Notes under the pieces: generated by a model
The model's database searches: none
The model's input: only the letters and a program-made list of their open reading frames with translations
Told to the model about the DNA's origin: nothing
Shown: positions 34,599-45,774 of the stretch, piece after piece
How the letters are laid out: the number at the start of each line of letters is the position of its first letter
Numbering within the stretch: the stretch's first letter is position 1
Program-made: the position numbers and the translations under genes
Assembly: GCA_024291935.2 (NCBI GenBank)
Contig: CM044310.1
Span: 117,190,213-117,254,212, forward strand
DNA length: 64,000 bases
Source of the DNA: Okapia johnstoni
Lineage: Eukaryota > Chordata > Mammalia > Artiodactyla > Giraffidae
Reading direction: 5' to 3'

Positions 34599-34819
34599 TG
34601 TGGGCTTCCCTGGTGGCTCAGATGGTAAAGAAGATATCTGCCTGCGTTACAGGAGACCTGGGTTCGATCCCTGGGTCAGGAAGAGCCCCTAGAGAAGGGA
34701 ATGGTAACCTACTGCAGTATTCTTGCTTGGAGAATCCCATGGACAGAGGAGCCTGGAGGGCTGCAGTCCATGGTGTTGCTAAGAGTTGGACAGGACCAAG
34801 CGACTAACACTTTCACTTT
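34599..34819 (+). repeat. Bov-tA SINE with target duplications
   Basis: CTGAGACAAT (34,589-34,598) and CTGAGATAAT (34,820-34,829) flank a complete Bov-tA. Confidence 0.9.
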
Positions 34820-34889
34820 CTGAGATAATAGGAAGACTCACTATCTCCACTTCTTCCTGTTCTCTCTTCAGACACAGCTGGGTTTTTGC

Positions 34890-36010
34890 TCCCCCACCCC
34901 GACTCAGCTAAGCTGCCCTTGTCAAGGTCACCAAAGACCTCCATGTTGCAAATCCATGGACTCCTTCTAGACCCACATCTTACTCATCCACTGAGCAGCA
35001 CCTGACACAGCACCTCCTTAAAACCACTTCTTTTGGCCCGAGTGTGGCCTTAGCCACACCCTCCATTTTCTTTTCCCCACCAGACTCCTTTGTGGGTCTC
35101 AGGAAGTGGGAGGAGAGCTTCGGGGGGGGGGGGGCGGCTTTCCTTGTGCTCTGCTCTTTCCCTGGGTGATCTCACCCAGTTCTCAGCTTTAAACCCAGTC
35201 AGCTGGTGATGCCCCCGTGGGTCTCCAGCACTGACTCTCATCAGGCAAGCTCACCGAGGACCACTGACCTCTCCATTGCAGCTCTCCACTCCCACCCCAC
35301 ACACCTGCATTGCTTCCTGTCTTCCTTATCTCAGCAAATTGCACTACCTTCCACTGAGTTGTTGAAAAAAGAACGTAGAGGGGACTTCCCTGGTGGTCCA
35401 GTGGCTAAGACTCTGAGCTCCCAATGCAAGGGGGCCTGGGTTCAATCCCTGGTCAGGGAACTAGATCCCACATGCCACACCCAAGACCCGGAGCAGCCTA
35501 AATAAATAAGTACAAATTTTTAAAAAAGAATGTAGAAATTGTTCTCAGTGGGGCTCTTTCCTTCACCTGTAAACCCAACCCATCCAGTCCTGTGGCTCTT
35601 CCTCTAAAGAGGTTGCAGACAGGCCCTTCTTTCCATCTCTTCTGCCAGCATGGTACCAAAACCAACATCCCCTCTCTCATGCCAGGCTCCAGGCCCCTTC
35701 ACTAGCCCGATTGTGCCTCCCTACAACCTGTTCTCCACACAGTGATCTTGTTAAAGTGTAAATTAGATCATGATACCCTCAGCTTGACCCTCTGAAGACT
35801 TTGCACCCTGTTTTGAGTTAAATCTGCCACCTACAATGCCTCCTTGTCTATTTTCCTCATAGAATGTATTGATAATTGAACTTTTCCTCATTGTTTGTTT
35901 ACCTACCATTCACTGGCTGTCTTCCTTCCCTAGAAGGTAGACTCCTTGAGGATAGAGACCCCGTCTAGCCTCCATGACTATTATATCCCCAGTGTCTAAA
36001 ACATGTCAGG
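34890..36010 (+). mobile_element. L2 LINE fragment including reverse-transcriptase-derived part
   Basis: CAAGGTCACCAAAGACCTCC and CCACTGAGCAGCACCTGACA match the L2/CR1-clade reverse-transcriptase region; the 3' portion continues to about 36,010 (GTCTAGCCTCCATGACTATT). Interrupted by a CHR SINE; no open frame survives. Confidence 0.65.
35381..35521 (+). repeat. CHR-type SINE with target duplications
   Basis: Duplications AAAAAAGAACGTAGAG (35,365) and AAAAAAGAATGTAGAA (35,522) flank a CHR element ending AAATAAATAAG. Confidence 0.88.
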
Positions 36011-36129
36011 AAAGGTGTCTGCTTTCATTACATTTGGTGAATATAATACACAATCCATCCAGCCTTCTGAGTGCTACACAAATGATTTTCTTGAAACAGA
36101 ACCATCCCGCAACATAACAAAACATGAAG

Positions 36130-36345
36130 TGTGCCTGTTGCGTCTACTATGCATTAGGCACTTACGTTATCTCTTCCATAATCGTTCCCCGAATCACTCA
36201 AGGAAGATGCTATTATCTCTCCCCCGCATTTTACAGAGAAGACTCAAGTTCACAGAGGTGAATACTGATACAAGACCCCCCAGTGAACAAGTGTTAGATT
36301 TGGGCTCCAAATCTGCTTTTTTTGAATCCAAAGCCCACGTTCTTC
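36130..36345 (+). repeat. MIR
   Basis: CATTAGGCACTTACGTTATC, CATTTTACAGAGAAGACTC and AGTGTTAGATTTGGGCTCC follow the MIR layout. Confidence 0.65.
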
Positions 36346-36496
36346 CTCCTCTCCCATGTTGTCTGAGACTTGACTGAATCACAGTTTCTTTTCATTATAA
36401 ATCTGACACTGGGAATTCCTGCTTATGGCCATGATGGGTTAACTGGTGCCAGAACTGCCCTCCCATGACAAAACTGGACAAACATATGAGGCCACT

Positions 36497-36632
36497 ATGT
36501 TCAGGCATCACTGACTCAATGGACTTGAATTTGAGCAGGCTCTGGAAGATAGAGAAGGACAGGGAAGCCTGGCATGCTGCGGTCCATGGGGTCGCAAAGT
36601 TGGACACAACTGAGCGACTGAACAACAGCATT
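36497..36632 (+). mobile_element. BovB LINE extreme 3' end
   Basis: ACTCAATGGACTTGAATTTG to GACTGAACAACAGCA, a very short truncated copy. Confidence 0.82.
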
Positions 36633-36765
36633 ATCAGGCATTGAACAGATGGGAAGAGAACTCTGGTCCTATAATCTCTGCTATAACAAGATAATTTCAC
36701 TCTTAGGTATTCAGCCCAAAGAAGTGAAAATACAGATCCATACATTCCACACAAAGCTCAGATAA

Positions 36766-36902
36766 GGGACTTCCCTGGCGGTCTCATGGTTAAGACACCA
36801 AGCCTCCACTGAAGGAAGTGGACTCCATCCCTGGTCAGAGAACTAAGATCCTTCATGCCTCACAGTGTGGCCAAAATAAATAAAAGAAACACCTTAAAAA
36901 AA
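36766..36902 (+). repeat. CHR-type SINE
   Basis: Near-duplications GCTCAGATAA (ending 36,765) and GCTTAGATAA (ending 36,914) flank it. Confidence 0.85.
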
Positions 36903-36972
36903 AGGCTTAGATAAACCTGTTTGGAGCATCTTTGTTAATAATAACATAAAATTGGAAATAACCCTAACTTTT

Positions 36973-37572
36973 TTTTTTTTTGCAGTTTATTCAGGGCAGA
37001 ATTTTAATAATCATTTATTCATGAAGCTGGAATGGATTCCTTCTCCCCCAACCCCCACACACATGATGACAAGAGGAAAAGATGGCAAGCAGTGGTATCC
37101 GGTCTTATCACACAGAGATGATATGATTCCCTAATCAGTCTACTGATCACAACAAAGAGGACACTAACATCAATGAACTCAACACGATCACATTTAAAAG
37201 TTCATCAAAATCAGATCTTTCTTATGAAAGAGGATTTGGAGTACGACCTCAGAAAAGAGTAACAGCACAGTTCTCTCTCACAATGTCTATTTCACCACAC
37301 TCTGCCTACAGAGGAGCTAGCTAGTGAAGTTCAGAGTTCACTTGGGCGGTTGCCTTGCAAGTTTCAACCTCAGGCTCTTAGTCTCCTGGAGGTCAGATCA
37401 GCTAATGTCCAGAAGTTGTGTGTGTGTGTGTATGCGTGCATGCATGCACACATACTCAGTCACTCAGTCCTGTCTGACTCTTTGTGACCCCATGGACTGT
37501 AGCCCACCAGGCTCCTTTGTCCATGGGATTTTCCAGGCAAGAATACTGGAGTGGGTTGCCATTTCCTTCTCC
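36973..37572 (-). pseudogene. Retroposed mRNA fragment carrying a Bov-tA SINE, with poly(A) and perfect target duplications
   Basis: Read on the minus strand, the insert starts with a 5'-truncated Bov-tA, passes a (CA)n tract, then about 430 bases of unique sequence, and ends with CTGAATAAACTGC and a poly(A) tail (T run at 36,969-36,981). The 15-base duplication ATAACCCTAACTTTT (36,958-36,972 and 37,573-37,587) ends in TTTT followed by A, the usual L1-endonuclease target. The unique part resembles a 3' UTR; the parent gene was not recognised and no open frame is convincing. Confidence 0.75.
37436..37572 (-). repeat. Bov-tA fragment inside the retrocopy
   Basis: AGTCACTCAGTCCTGTCTG to GGTTGCCATTTCCTTCTCC, cut off exactly at the target duplication, so it arrived as part of the transcript and not later. 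Confidence 0.85.
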
Positions 37573-38049
37573 ATAACCCTAACTTTTATCAACAATGGAA
37601 CAGATACACTAATTGTAGTGTATTCATAAGATAGAATACTCTTTACCAACACAAAGGAATAAACTATTGACAGATTCAATGACATGAATCAATCTCATAG
37701 ATGTTATGTCGAGCAAGAAAAAAAAATAAAGCAGACACAGAGAGTACATATTGTATGATCCTATTTGTTCAGAGTTCAGGAAAAGGCAGAATTACTCTTT
37801 AGTAATAGAAATCAGAATAGTAGTTCCCTATGGGGTTGGGGATTCCTTGGAAGGGAACTTTCTGTGTTGATGGAAAAGTTCTGTTATTCTGAATGAGGTG
37901 TTGGTTATGTGTGTACAGATTTGTCATAACTCATGGAATTGTAAACTTAGTATCTGTGCATTTCACCATATGTAAATTGTTCCTCAAAATAATTGATGTA
38001 AAATGATAATAACTGGTATAAAATAGATAATCAACAAGGACCTAATATA

Positions 38050-38245
38050 TGGGCCTCCCCGGTGGCTCAGCAGTAGAGAATCCGCCTGCCAATGAAGGAG
38101 ACGAGGGTTCGATCCCTGGGTCGGAAAGATCCCCTGGAGAAGGAAATGGCAATCCACTCAAGTATTCTTGCCTGGGAAATCCCATGGACAGAGGAGCCTG
38201 GAGGCTATAGTCTGTGGGTTCGTAATGAGTCAGGCATAACAAGGG
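38050..38245 (+). repeat. Bov-tA SINE
   Basis: GGGCCTCCCCGGTGGCTCAG head; end degraded (GAGTCAGGCATAAC). Followed by a ruminant L1 tail at 38,290-38,352 (CACAACATTGTAAATCAAC). Confidence 0.85.
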
Positions 38246-38510
38246 GAAAGAATCTGAAAAAGAATCTACCGATCTATAGATCTATAACCGTTACTGTACT
38301 GTACACCCGAAACGAACACAACATTGTAAATCAACTATGCTTCAATCAAAATATATGTAAATAATTCTTTGGCGTCTACCTCATATAATTTACAAAAATT
38401 AAATCTAGACTGGTTATACATGTGAACCTAAGAGGTAAAACAAAAGAGCTTTTGTTTTTTATTTTTTTAATATCACATGTCAGTATACTGTGTTACTTTT
38501 TAAAAGTGTA

Positions 38511-38648
38511 TTTATTTTAGTTTGTTGCTTATTTGGCCATGTCAGGTCTTAGTTGCGGCATGTGGGATCTAGTTCCCTGACCAGAGATTGAACCTGGGCC
38601 CCTCTGCACTGGGAGTGTGGAGCCTTAACCACTGGACCACCAGGGAAG
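38511..38648 (-). repeat. CHR-type SINE
   Basis: Reverse CHR-1 ending CACTGGACCACCAGGGAAG. Confidence 0.85.
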
Positions 38649-38884
38649 AGGCAAAAAGAACCTATGGGGTTTGAGATTATTAGGATAGCGAGTGCCCTTT
38701 GAGGGAGGGTGGTGCCTGGCCGGGAGCATGAGAGGGCTTCTGGGGGCCTGGAAGTGCTCTTTCTTAATCTGCCAGCTGAGCACACCGAGGTGTGCACCTT
38801 GCAGAAATTTACTGAGCTGGACACATATCACGTGTGTCTTTTTCTCTGTGTATACGACATATGTTTAAAAGGTTTGCTTTTTAA

Positions 38885-39183
38885 ATAGTATTATTTATTT
38901 ATTGTGGTTTTGGCTGTGCTGGGTCTTCGTCGCTACGCTGGCTTTCTCTAGCATGGGACATGGGCTTCTCACCGCATTGGCTTCCTTGTTGCTGATCACA
39001 GGCTCTCGGACACGTGCGCTTCGTTAGTTGCAGCTCCCGGGCTCCAGAGCACAGGCTCAGTACTTGTGGCACAACAGCTTAGTTGCTCCGCAGCATGTGG
39101 GACCTTCCCGGACCAGGGATCTAACCCGTGTCTCCTGCATTGGCAGGCAGATTCTTTACCACTGAGCCACCAGGGAAACCCTA
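38885..39183 (-). repeat. CHR-2-like SINE
   Basis: Reverse, about 300 bases; long imperfect duplications of the type TATTTAAAAGATTTACTTTT lie on both sides (38,860 and 39,190). Confidence 0.87.
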
Positions 39184-39229
39184 TATTACATATATTTAAA
39201 AGATTTACTTTTCAAAGTAAAGTAACGCA

Positions 39230-39560
39230 TGACTGTATGAGTTTTCTATTGCGGCTGTGACAAACTACCATAAACTTAGTGGCTTCAAGGACACAGATTT
39301 ATTCTCTCACAGTTCTGGAGACCAGAAGTTTCAAATCGGTCTCACTGGGCTAGAATCAAGCTGTGTTCCTTCTAGAGGCTGAAGGGAGAGTCTGTTCCAT
39401 AGCCCTGTCCAGCTTCCAGAGGCGTCTGCATCCCTTGGCTTGTGACCCCACCCCCGGCTTCCATTGTCACATCGCCTTCTGTGACTCTGATCCTCCAGCT
39501 TCCTCTTACAAGTTCCCTTGTGACCACACTGGGCCCCACTGCAAAATCTAGGATATCCTC
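39230..39560 (-). repeat. MaLR (MLT1-type) LTR
   Basis: AGTTTTCTATTGCGGCTGTG, CTCACAGTTCTGGAGACC and AGAGGCTGAAGGGAGAGTC are typical of a reversed MLT1 LTR. Confidence 0.78.
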
Positions 39561-39567
39561 TCCTTTT

Positions 39568-39747
39568 CTAATATGTATTCATTGATTTGGCTGCACCAGG
39601 TCCTAGCTGTGGCATGTGGGATCTTTAGTTGGGGCGTTCGAACTCTAAGTTGCATCATGTGGGATCTAATTCCCTGACCAGGGATCGAACCTGGGCCCCG
39701 TGCATTGGGAATAAGGAATTTTAGCCACTGGACCACCAGCAAAGTCC
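39568..39747 (-). repeat. CHR-type SINE
   Basis: Reverse CHR with an internal partial duplication (GGCATGTGGGATC and GCATCATGTGGGATC). Confidence 0.82.
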
Positions 39748-39779
39748 CTCTTCTCTTTTTAAAGATCCTTAACTTCATC

Positions 39780-39900
39780 ATTGGAGTAGAAAATGGCAAC
39801 CTATGCCAGCATTCTTGCCTGGTAAATTCCAGGGACAGAAGAGCTTGGCGGGCTACAGTCCATGGGGTCACAAAGAGTCAGACACAACTGAGCACGACTT
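39780..39900 (+). repeat. Bov-tA 3' fragment
   Basis: Only the Bov-A body (GGCAACCTATGCCAGCATTC to ACACAACTGAGCACGAC); tRNA head missing. Confidence 0.8.
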
Positions 39901-39929
39901 CGTCATATCTGCAAAGTCCCTTTTGCTAC

Positions 39930-40960
39930 ATAAATCCAGGGATTAGGACGTGGGCATCTCCATACTGTCTGCCACGATGAGCATGAGAGCACGGGTGGAA
40001 AACAGAGAATCGTATATGAAAAAAAATGTCTGCCATCCAAATCACTGCTTAACAGTTTGGTGCATTTCCACTTAGTCTTTAGAAGCATAGTTATCTTCAT
40101 ACCTCACATAAAATGTGAGAATTCTGCTTTTGTTCACTGAACATCACCTCACCAGCATTTCCACGCTAATACATATTCTTCTAAATGTCATTTTAAATGG
40201 CTGTGTAATATTCTATCGAGTGGATGCAGCAGAGAGTAAACCATTTCCTTCTAGCTGGGTATGCTGGTAATTTCATTTTTAAAATACCATTATAAACAAC
40301 ATCATGATGAACCTCTTTGTATATAAGTCTCTTGACTTGCAGGTGGATCCTCAGGCTGTGAGAGCGTGAACAGTTTTCCTGAACTGACATCTACTGCCAA
40401 CTTGCTTTCCAAAAGGGTGGTGGCAATTTACATTCCGACACCAAGGAGTATGGGCATGAATATCTGTTTTGCTGTACGCTCACCAGCATTCAGTAGAACC
40501 TTAAATGGTTTTTTGCTCATCTGATGGGCAAAAAACAACAACCCACAAAGTTGTTTTAAAGCTATGCCCTTGGGTTTTATCAGAAGGAACAAAACAAGAC
40601 AGTTAATGTGAAAAGTCATTTTGCCTTTTGCTACAGTTTTCTTAATCACCCAGTAATTCAACTCCTAGGGGCTTATATTAAAGAAATAATCAGGGAAGGA
40701 GGTTTAAGAGGGAGGGGACATGTGTCTACCTATGGCTGATTCATGTTGATGTATGGCAGAAACCATCACAATCTTGTAAAGTAATTATCCCCCAATTAAT
40801 AAAACAAAAGACTTTAAAAAAAGAATAATCAGAGAGGTAGACAAAAATATTCACGCAAAGATGTGTATCATAGCATCATTTGTAAAAGCCAAATTTGAAA
40901 GCTTAAATGTTAAAAATTAATAGACGATGTGTGATCCAGAGGATGTTGCTGTACCTGTAT
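39930..40960. mobile_element. Old L1 fragments in both orientations with a younger ruminant L1 tail
   Basis: Minus L1M words at about 40,000-40,540 (CTTGACTTGCAGGTGGATCC, GGTGGTGGCAATTTACATTC), plus-strand L1M at about 40,620-40,960, split by a ruminant L1 3' tail at 40,690-40,822 (GTGTCTACCTATGGCTGATT) flanked by near-duplications AATAATCAG. Confidence 0.65.
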
Positions 40961-41417
40961 CCTGTTGTTTTCATTCTGAATCACTCTTGCCCTATCTATT
41001 TATTAATCATTCATTCATTCATCTCATACGTGGACTAAGGTCTGTGCTGCTGACTGGGGATACAGTGACGAATGAAAGATCAGGGAACAAAAAGCTGCCC
41101 TCGTGAAGCTTAGAGTGCTGTCGAGGTGAGGAACCTATTTCACTGAAGTTGGAATAGAGACCATCTGTGCTCTTACAAATCCGACTTCCAAGCCTCTAGT
41201 TAATCTGCTTGTTTATTACTCCCTGGGCTAGACTGCAGTCTCCTTGAGGGAGCGTAGTGGGTCTCTGCTGTCTTGTCAGCCTGGCAAGGAGTTCCTCCTC
41301 TTTCTAGTAATAGCAATGTAATTTCCACTGGGAACTCTCCCTTGTTCTACATTCATTCTACGGGATTTCAGTGGCATTAACCCATCCTAGGTATTAAGGA
41401 GAAGGTGCATGACCTAG

Positions 41418-41629
41418 GGGCTTCCTTGGTGGCTCAGAAGGTAAAGAATCTGCAATGCAGGAGACCCAGGTTCATTCCCTGGGTCAGGAAGATCCCCTGG
41501 AGAAGGAAATGGCAAGCCACTCCAGTATTCTTACCTGGAGAATCCCCATGGTCAGAGGAGCCTGGCAGGCTACAGTCCACAGGGTCACAAAGAGTCAGAC
41601 ACAGCTGAAGCAACTGAGCATACACGCAC
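41418..41629 (+). repeat. Bov-tA SINE with target duplications
   Basis: Perfect duplications GCATGACCTAG at 41,407-41,417 and 41,630-41,640. Confidence 0.92.
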
Positions 41630-41640
41630 GCATGACCTAG

Positions 41641-42320
41641 GTCTGGTCTCTCCCAATCCCAAGACCTTTTCTGGGGTTACTTGCCTCAATCCTGGGCTCG
41701 GTTAGCTGGTAGAAATGAAACCGGGAAGTGCCAGCGACCATCCTGCTTCCCTCGGGTTTGCTGCACACGCTTGGGCAATCTGAGCTCTGGACACGTTCAG
41801 CCTCTGCTTCTCTTGCCAAACCTATGTCCTGGTTTCGGGACTGTGCCAGCTGGATGGAAGGGCTGCTGTTTTGAATTGATCTACCCAGAGTTAGTGGCTT
41901 TTTTGTAATCTGTCCATCCCAGGAGCCTTTTAGTGCTGTTGCCATTTTGTAATTTTCCCATATGACACCTGGTGACCCTGCCCTACTGGAGAGGAAGCTG
42001 CCTGAGAAAGAAGGCCACAGAGAGGAAAGCAGACGGGAGAAAAGGGAAGTCACACTCCCAACAGTGATGTCCGAGTGCCTGATCCAGCCATTCCTGATGC
42101 TGGAACTAGTCTTGAACTTTCCAGTTACGTGAACCAAGAAATACACACTCTCTCTCCATTTTATTGTATTGTATTTTTTTGCTTAAATCAGTTTTCACTG
42201 AGGTTCTGTCACTTTCAAGTGTGACAGAAGTGATGGGTATTGTGAGGGACTTCCTGCTACCTTTTCTCACACAGCTCAGCACGCTCTCATTTCCCCTCCA
42301 TGGGTTGGCAGCTTACTTAA
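41641..42320. repeat. LTR-like old repeat, family uncertain
   Basis: The end (TTACGTGAACCAAGAAATAC, AGTTTTCACTGAGGTTCTGT) is reminiscent of an ERVL/MaLR-type LTR. No gene seen. Confidence 0.4.
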
Positions 42321-42337
42321 CTCTGAAATGAAAGAGC

Positions 42338-42462
42338 TGGGACTTCCTTGGTGGTCTAGTGGTTAGGACTCTGAGCTTCCACTGCAGGGGGCATGGATTC
42401 GATCCCTGGCCGGGGAAATAAGATCCCAAATGCTCTGTGGTGCGGCCAACAAATAAATAAAC
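42338..42462 (+). repeat. CHR-type SINE
   Basis: GACTTCCTTGGTGGTCTAGT to ACAAATAAATAAAC tail. Confidence 0.85.
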
Positions 42463-42786
42463 AAAATCAAAGAGTCGAATCTGTGGCCCTTCATATTTCA
42501 ACGCTGATCATATATACTTGACTTGAGAGGAGTCTTGCTGCAGAGGAACTAGGGAAGGCAGAGTTTATCGACCCCACTCCACGCTGCTGAAATAATGGCA
42601 GCTGGGGGCGATTAAGCGATTGTTCAAAATCACATAAAACAGGCATACACAACTCCTGGGATTCAGACCTTGGGCTATACGGCTCCGTGTCCTGTGTTCC
42701 ATTGACAGGTGTGGAAGCTGAGATCTGTACAAAGGAAGCAACTTTAAATCACAGGGAATGGCAAGAGGATTAATTAGTGGCAGGCT

Positions 42787-43006
42787 ATCTTTTTTTTTTC
42801 TCATTTAAATGAGAAGTTCTTTATTGACAAAGAAAAAAAGGTACCTACACAATAGAGAAATCTGCATGGCACCATTTTTTAAAAAACTTTTTATTTTGTT
42901 TTGGAGTATAGCCAATGAACAATGTAGTGATAGTTTCAGGTGGATAGCAAAGGGACTCAGCCATCCATATACAGATATCCATTCTACCCCAAACTCCCAT
43001 CCAGGG
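42787..43006 (-). mobile_element. 5'-truncated ruminant L1 with probable 3' transduction
   Basis: Minus strand: about 120 bases of ruminant L1 3' end (TGGCTGAGTCCCTTTGCTAT), its own weak poly(A) (AATAAAAAGTTTTTTAAAAAA), then about 75 further bases with GTCAATAAAGAACTTCTC and a second poly(A) tail. Duplications TAGTGGCAGGCT at 42,775-42,786 and 43,007-43,018 enclose the whole unit, so the extra segment arrived with the L1. Confidence 0.75.
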
Positions 43007-43036
43007 TAGTGGCAGGCTCTTTTGATCTTCACCCAG

Positions 43037-43298
43037 TGATTTTTTGGGGGGCTGCTCCGGGTCTCTGTTGTGGTTCGCGGGCTTACCACTGCAGTGGCTT
43101 CTCTGGCTGCAGAGCACAGGCTCTAGGCCCATGGGCTCAGCAGTCGCAGCCCTTGGTCTCTACAGCATAGGCGTCAATAGTTATGGTGCACAGGCTTAGT
43201 TGCTCTGTGGTGCGTGGAATCTTCCCAGACCAGGAATTGAACCCGTGTACTCTGGTTGGCAGGCAGATTCTTATCCACTGCATCATCAGGGAAGTTCC
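43037..43298 (-). repeat. CHR-2-like SINE
   Basis: Reverse, ends CATCATCAGGGAAGTTCC. Confidence 0.85.
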
Positions 43299-43439
43299 TC
43301 TACTTGGTGCTTTTGCCTCTGCATCGTGCTGCCCCTTGGCCGGGAGCAGCCATAAAGGCATTTTGGGAAAAAAGAAAGTCAACATACATTTCTCCCACAG
43401 GGCTGGCCAAAACTTAGTTGACTGGTGTATAAGTGTTGA

Positions 43440-43870
43440 TAGGATGTGGAAAGCCCTCTGTCCTAGGCTTGCAGAAGTGAAAACTGGTGTCACACTATCT
43501 CCACGCCCTTGCCATGACATCATCCCTGTCCCTTAGCTCTGTGTGCAGTCATGTGACTTGCACTGGCCAATGGCTTGTGGGTGGGAACAGTGGTGTGTAA
43601 ATCTAGGACGTGATTGGCTTAGCTTGCTGCCATTAGTTCTCTGGGACTCTTCTCTGGCCTGCTGTAGGTGCTGTCCCTCCTTGGCCTGGACCCCAGAATG
43701 AGATACTTGGAGCAGACCTGAGCCAGCCGGGCCTGCAGCCCACTGCAGACCAGACCTAGATAAGCCAGACTCCATCAACCATCACGGGATTATTATTTGA
43801 AGTTGCTGAGCTTTTGATACTCACTATATGGCAGTAGTTGGAAGTTATAGAAAGTGTTTATTAAAATTAA
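43440..43870 (+). repeat. MaLR (MLT1-type) LTR
   Basis: CATGTGACTTGCACTGGCCA and GGAGCAGACCTGAGCCAGCC match the MLT1 pattern. Confidence 0.7.
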
Positions 43871-43879
43871 AATGAATAT

Positions 43880-44455
43880 ACTCACATAACCTGATGATTC
43901 TGCCTGTCCTTACTGACCCAGAGGCAACATACATGTACCTGAGAGAAAAGATGTTCACAGCAACATTTTAAGAGCAAAGAAACCAAAAATAACCCAAATG
44001 TCCAGCAACAGGAGAACGGACAAAGAAACATGAGTTTTTTGGAACACCACTGCGGCTCTTGAAAGAAATGGTACAGAGCTATTTAAATAAAGCTGGATGG
44101 ATTTCCAAGACATATTGTTGAGTTAAAAAAGCAAGCTGCAGAACAATATGTACAGTGTGATCCCATTTATGTTAAAACACACTCACATGCTTGCTCAAAA
44201 CAATACTACTCATTTACTATACAATACTATGCATACACTATGTTACTAGATATATGCACACACTTATAGGCAAAGATCTAGAAGGACCCACCATAAACGG
44301 ATAACAAGGGTTACTTCCAGGGAAGAAACTGCAATTATAGGGAGATGTTCAAAGGGGACTTTAGCTTGATCTATTACACAGTTTTTAAAAATCAAGGACA
44401 CTCTATGTATACGTTACTTGTACATTTGAAAAACTACATAATTTTCTAAAAGGGA
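43880..44455 (+). mobile_element. Old L1 3' end
   Basis: TAACCCAAATGTCCAGCAAC, CAAGACATATTGTTGAGTTA and ATATGTACAGTGTGATCCCA are L1M 3' UTR words. Confidence 0.78.
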
Positions 44456-44528
44456 AAGAATATATATATGTATGGTATACTGTGAATATAAACCTAAGGT
44501 TCTAGTTTTTAAAATATTACATCTTTTT

Positions 44529-44650
44529 TTTTTTGGCTAGGCCACCCAGCACATGAAATCTTAGTTCCTTGATTGACCAGGGATCGAACAAAGCCTCACC
44601 TCCTGCATTGGAGGCATGCGGTCTTAACCACTGGACTGCCTGGAAAGTCC
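44529..44650 (-). repeat. CHR-type SINE
   Basis: Reverse, with AATATTGCATATTA-type AT-rich DNA between it and the next copy. Confidence 0.82.
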
Positions 44651-44689
44651 CAAAATATTGCATATTAAAAAAAAAATTCTGCCCATTTC

Positions 44690-44817
44690 TTTAAAATATT
44701 TACTTATTTTGGCTTTTCTTGTGGCATGTAGGATCTTAGTTCCCTGACCAGGGACTGAACCCGTGCCCCTGCGTTGGGAGCACAGAGTCTTAAGCACTTG
44801 ACCACCAGGGAAGTCCC
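44690..44817 (-). repeat. CHR-type SINE
   Basis: Second reverse CHR in tandem; ends CTTGACCACCAGGGAAGTCC. Confidence 0.85.
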
Positions 44818-44854
44818 CTCACTAAGGTTCTATGTTAGATATCTTTTAGAGGCA

Positions 44855-45035
44855 GACAGGCCTGAGTTCTAAACCCACTTCTGCCACCAGTTGTGGACAC
44901 ATTACCCCATCACTCTGAACTTCTGTTTTCTCATTTGTAAAATGGGGATATTTGTTTCTACTTAACAGGGCTGTCACAAAAAGTAAATAATAATGTATAT
45001 AAGGTTCCAAAAATAGTGTCTGAGAGGTAGTATGT
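44855..45035 (+). repeat. MIR
   Basis: CTGAGTTCTAAACCCACTTC, TCTCATTTGTAAAATGGGGA and CTTAACAGGGCTGTCACAAA give a nearly full MIR. Confidence 0.78.
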
Positions 45036-45164
45036 GTTCCTTTCAATGTGAACTCCCTTCCCTTCCATTTCCCAGCACCCCCTCACCCTAACCTTGCTTC
45101 TAACCCAGCAGCCAGAGGGTGATGACTGCTTTCTGGTGCCTCCTTAGCATTTACTCCTGCTGCG

Positions 45165-45772
45165 ATAGGCATAATGTTGGCTCCCCAAAGATATCCTAAT
45201 CCCCAGAACCTGAGACTATGTCAGGTTAGACAGTAAATTGGGATGAAGGCTGATGAAGGAATTAAGGTTGCTAATCAGCTGACTTTAAGTTAGGGAGACT
45301 AAGGAACTTCCCTGGTGGGCCAGTGGTTAAGACTTCGAACTTCACCGACAGAGGGCGTGGGTTTGATCCTTGGTTGAGGAAATGCTGCAAGGTGCAGCCA
45401 GAAAAGAAAAAAGACAGAGAGAGTAGCTGGGATTATTCAGGTGGGTTTAATGTAATCACATGGGGCTTCCCTGGTGGCTCAGACACTAAAGACTGCCTGC
45501 AATGCAGGAGACCCGGGTTAAATTCCTGGGTTGGGAAGATCCCCTGGAGAAGGAAGTGGCAACCCACTCCACTATTCTTGCTGGAGAATTCCATGGACAG
45601 AGGAGCCTGGAGGGCTACAGTCCGTGGGGTTGCAAAAAGTGGGACACGACTGAGTGACTTTCACATTCAATGTAATCACAAGGTCACTTCCACCAGGAAG
45701 GGAGAGCCTGTGTGAAGATGAAGCCAATCAGAGGAAGTCAGGGCTCACCAGAGGCACCCAGATAACATCACA
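45165..45772 (+). repeat. MaLR (MLT1-type) LTR split by two SINEs
   Basis: CCTAATCCCCAGAACCTGAG and AAGGTTGCTAATCAGCTGAC continue after a CHR (45,302-45,412) and a Bov-tA (45,461-45,668) into ACAAGGTCACTTCCACCAGG. Confidence 0.75.
45461..45668 (+). repeat. Bov-tA SINE with target duplications
   Basis: Perfect duplications AATGTAATCACA at 45,449-45,460 and 45,669-45,680. Confidence 0.92.
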
Positions 45773-45774
45773 TG

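Larger units (their letters stand above)
36632..38010 (+). mobile_element. Old L1 3' region split by a CHR SINE and a retrocopy
   Basis: L1M-type words flank both insertions (TTTCACTCTTAGGTATTCAG; AGCATCTTTGTTAATAATAA; TATCAACAATGGAACAGATA; ATGTAAATTGTTCCTCAAAA). The sequence joins cleanly across the insertion at 36,973-37,572, showing it was one element. Confidence 0.75.
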
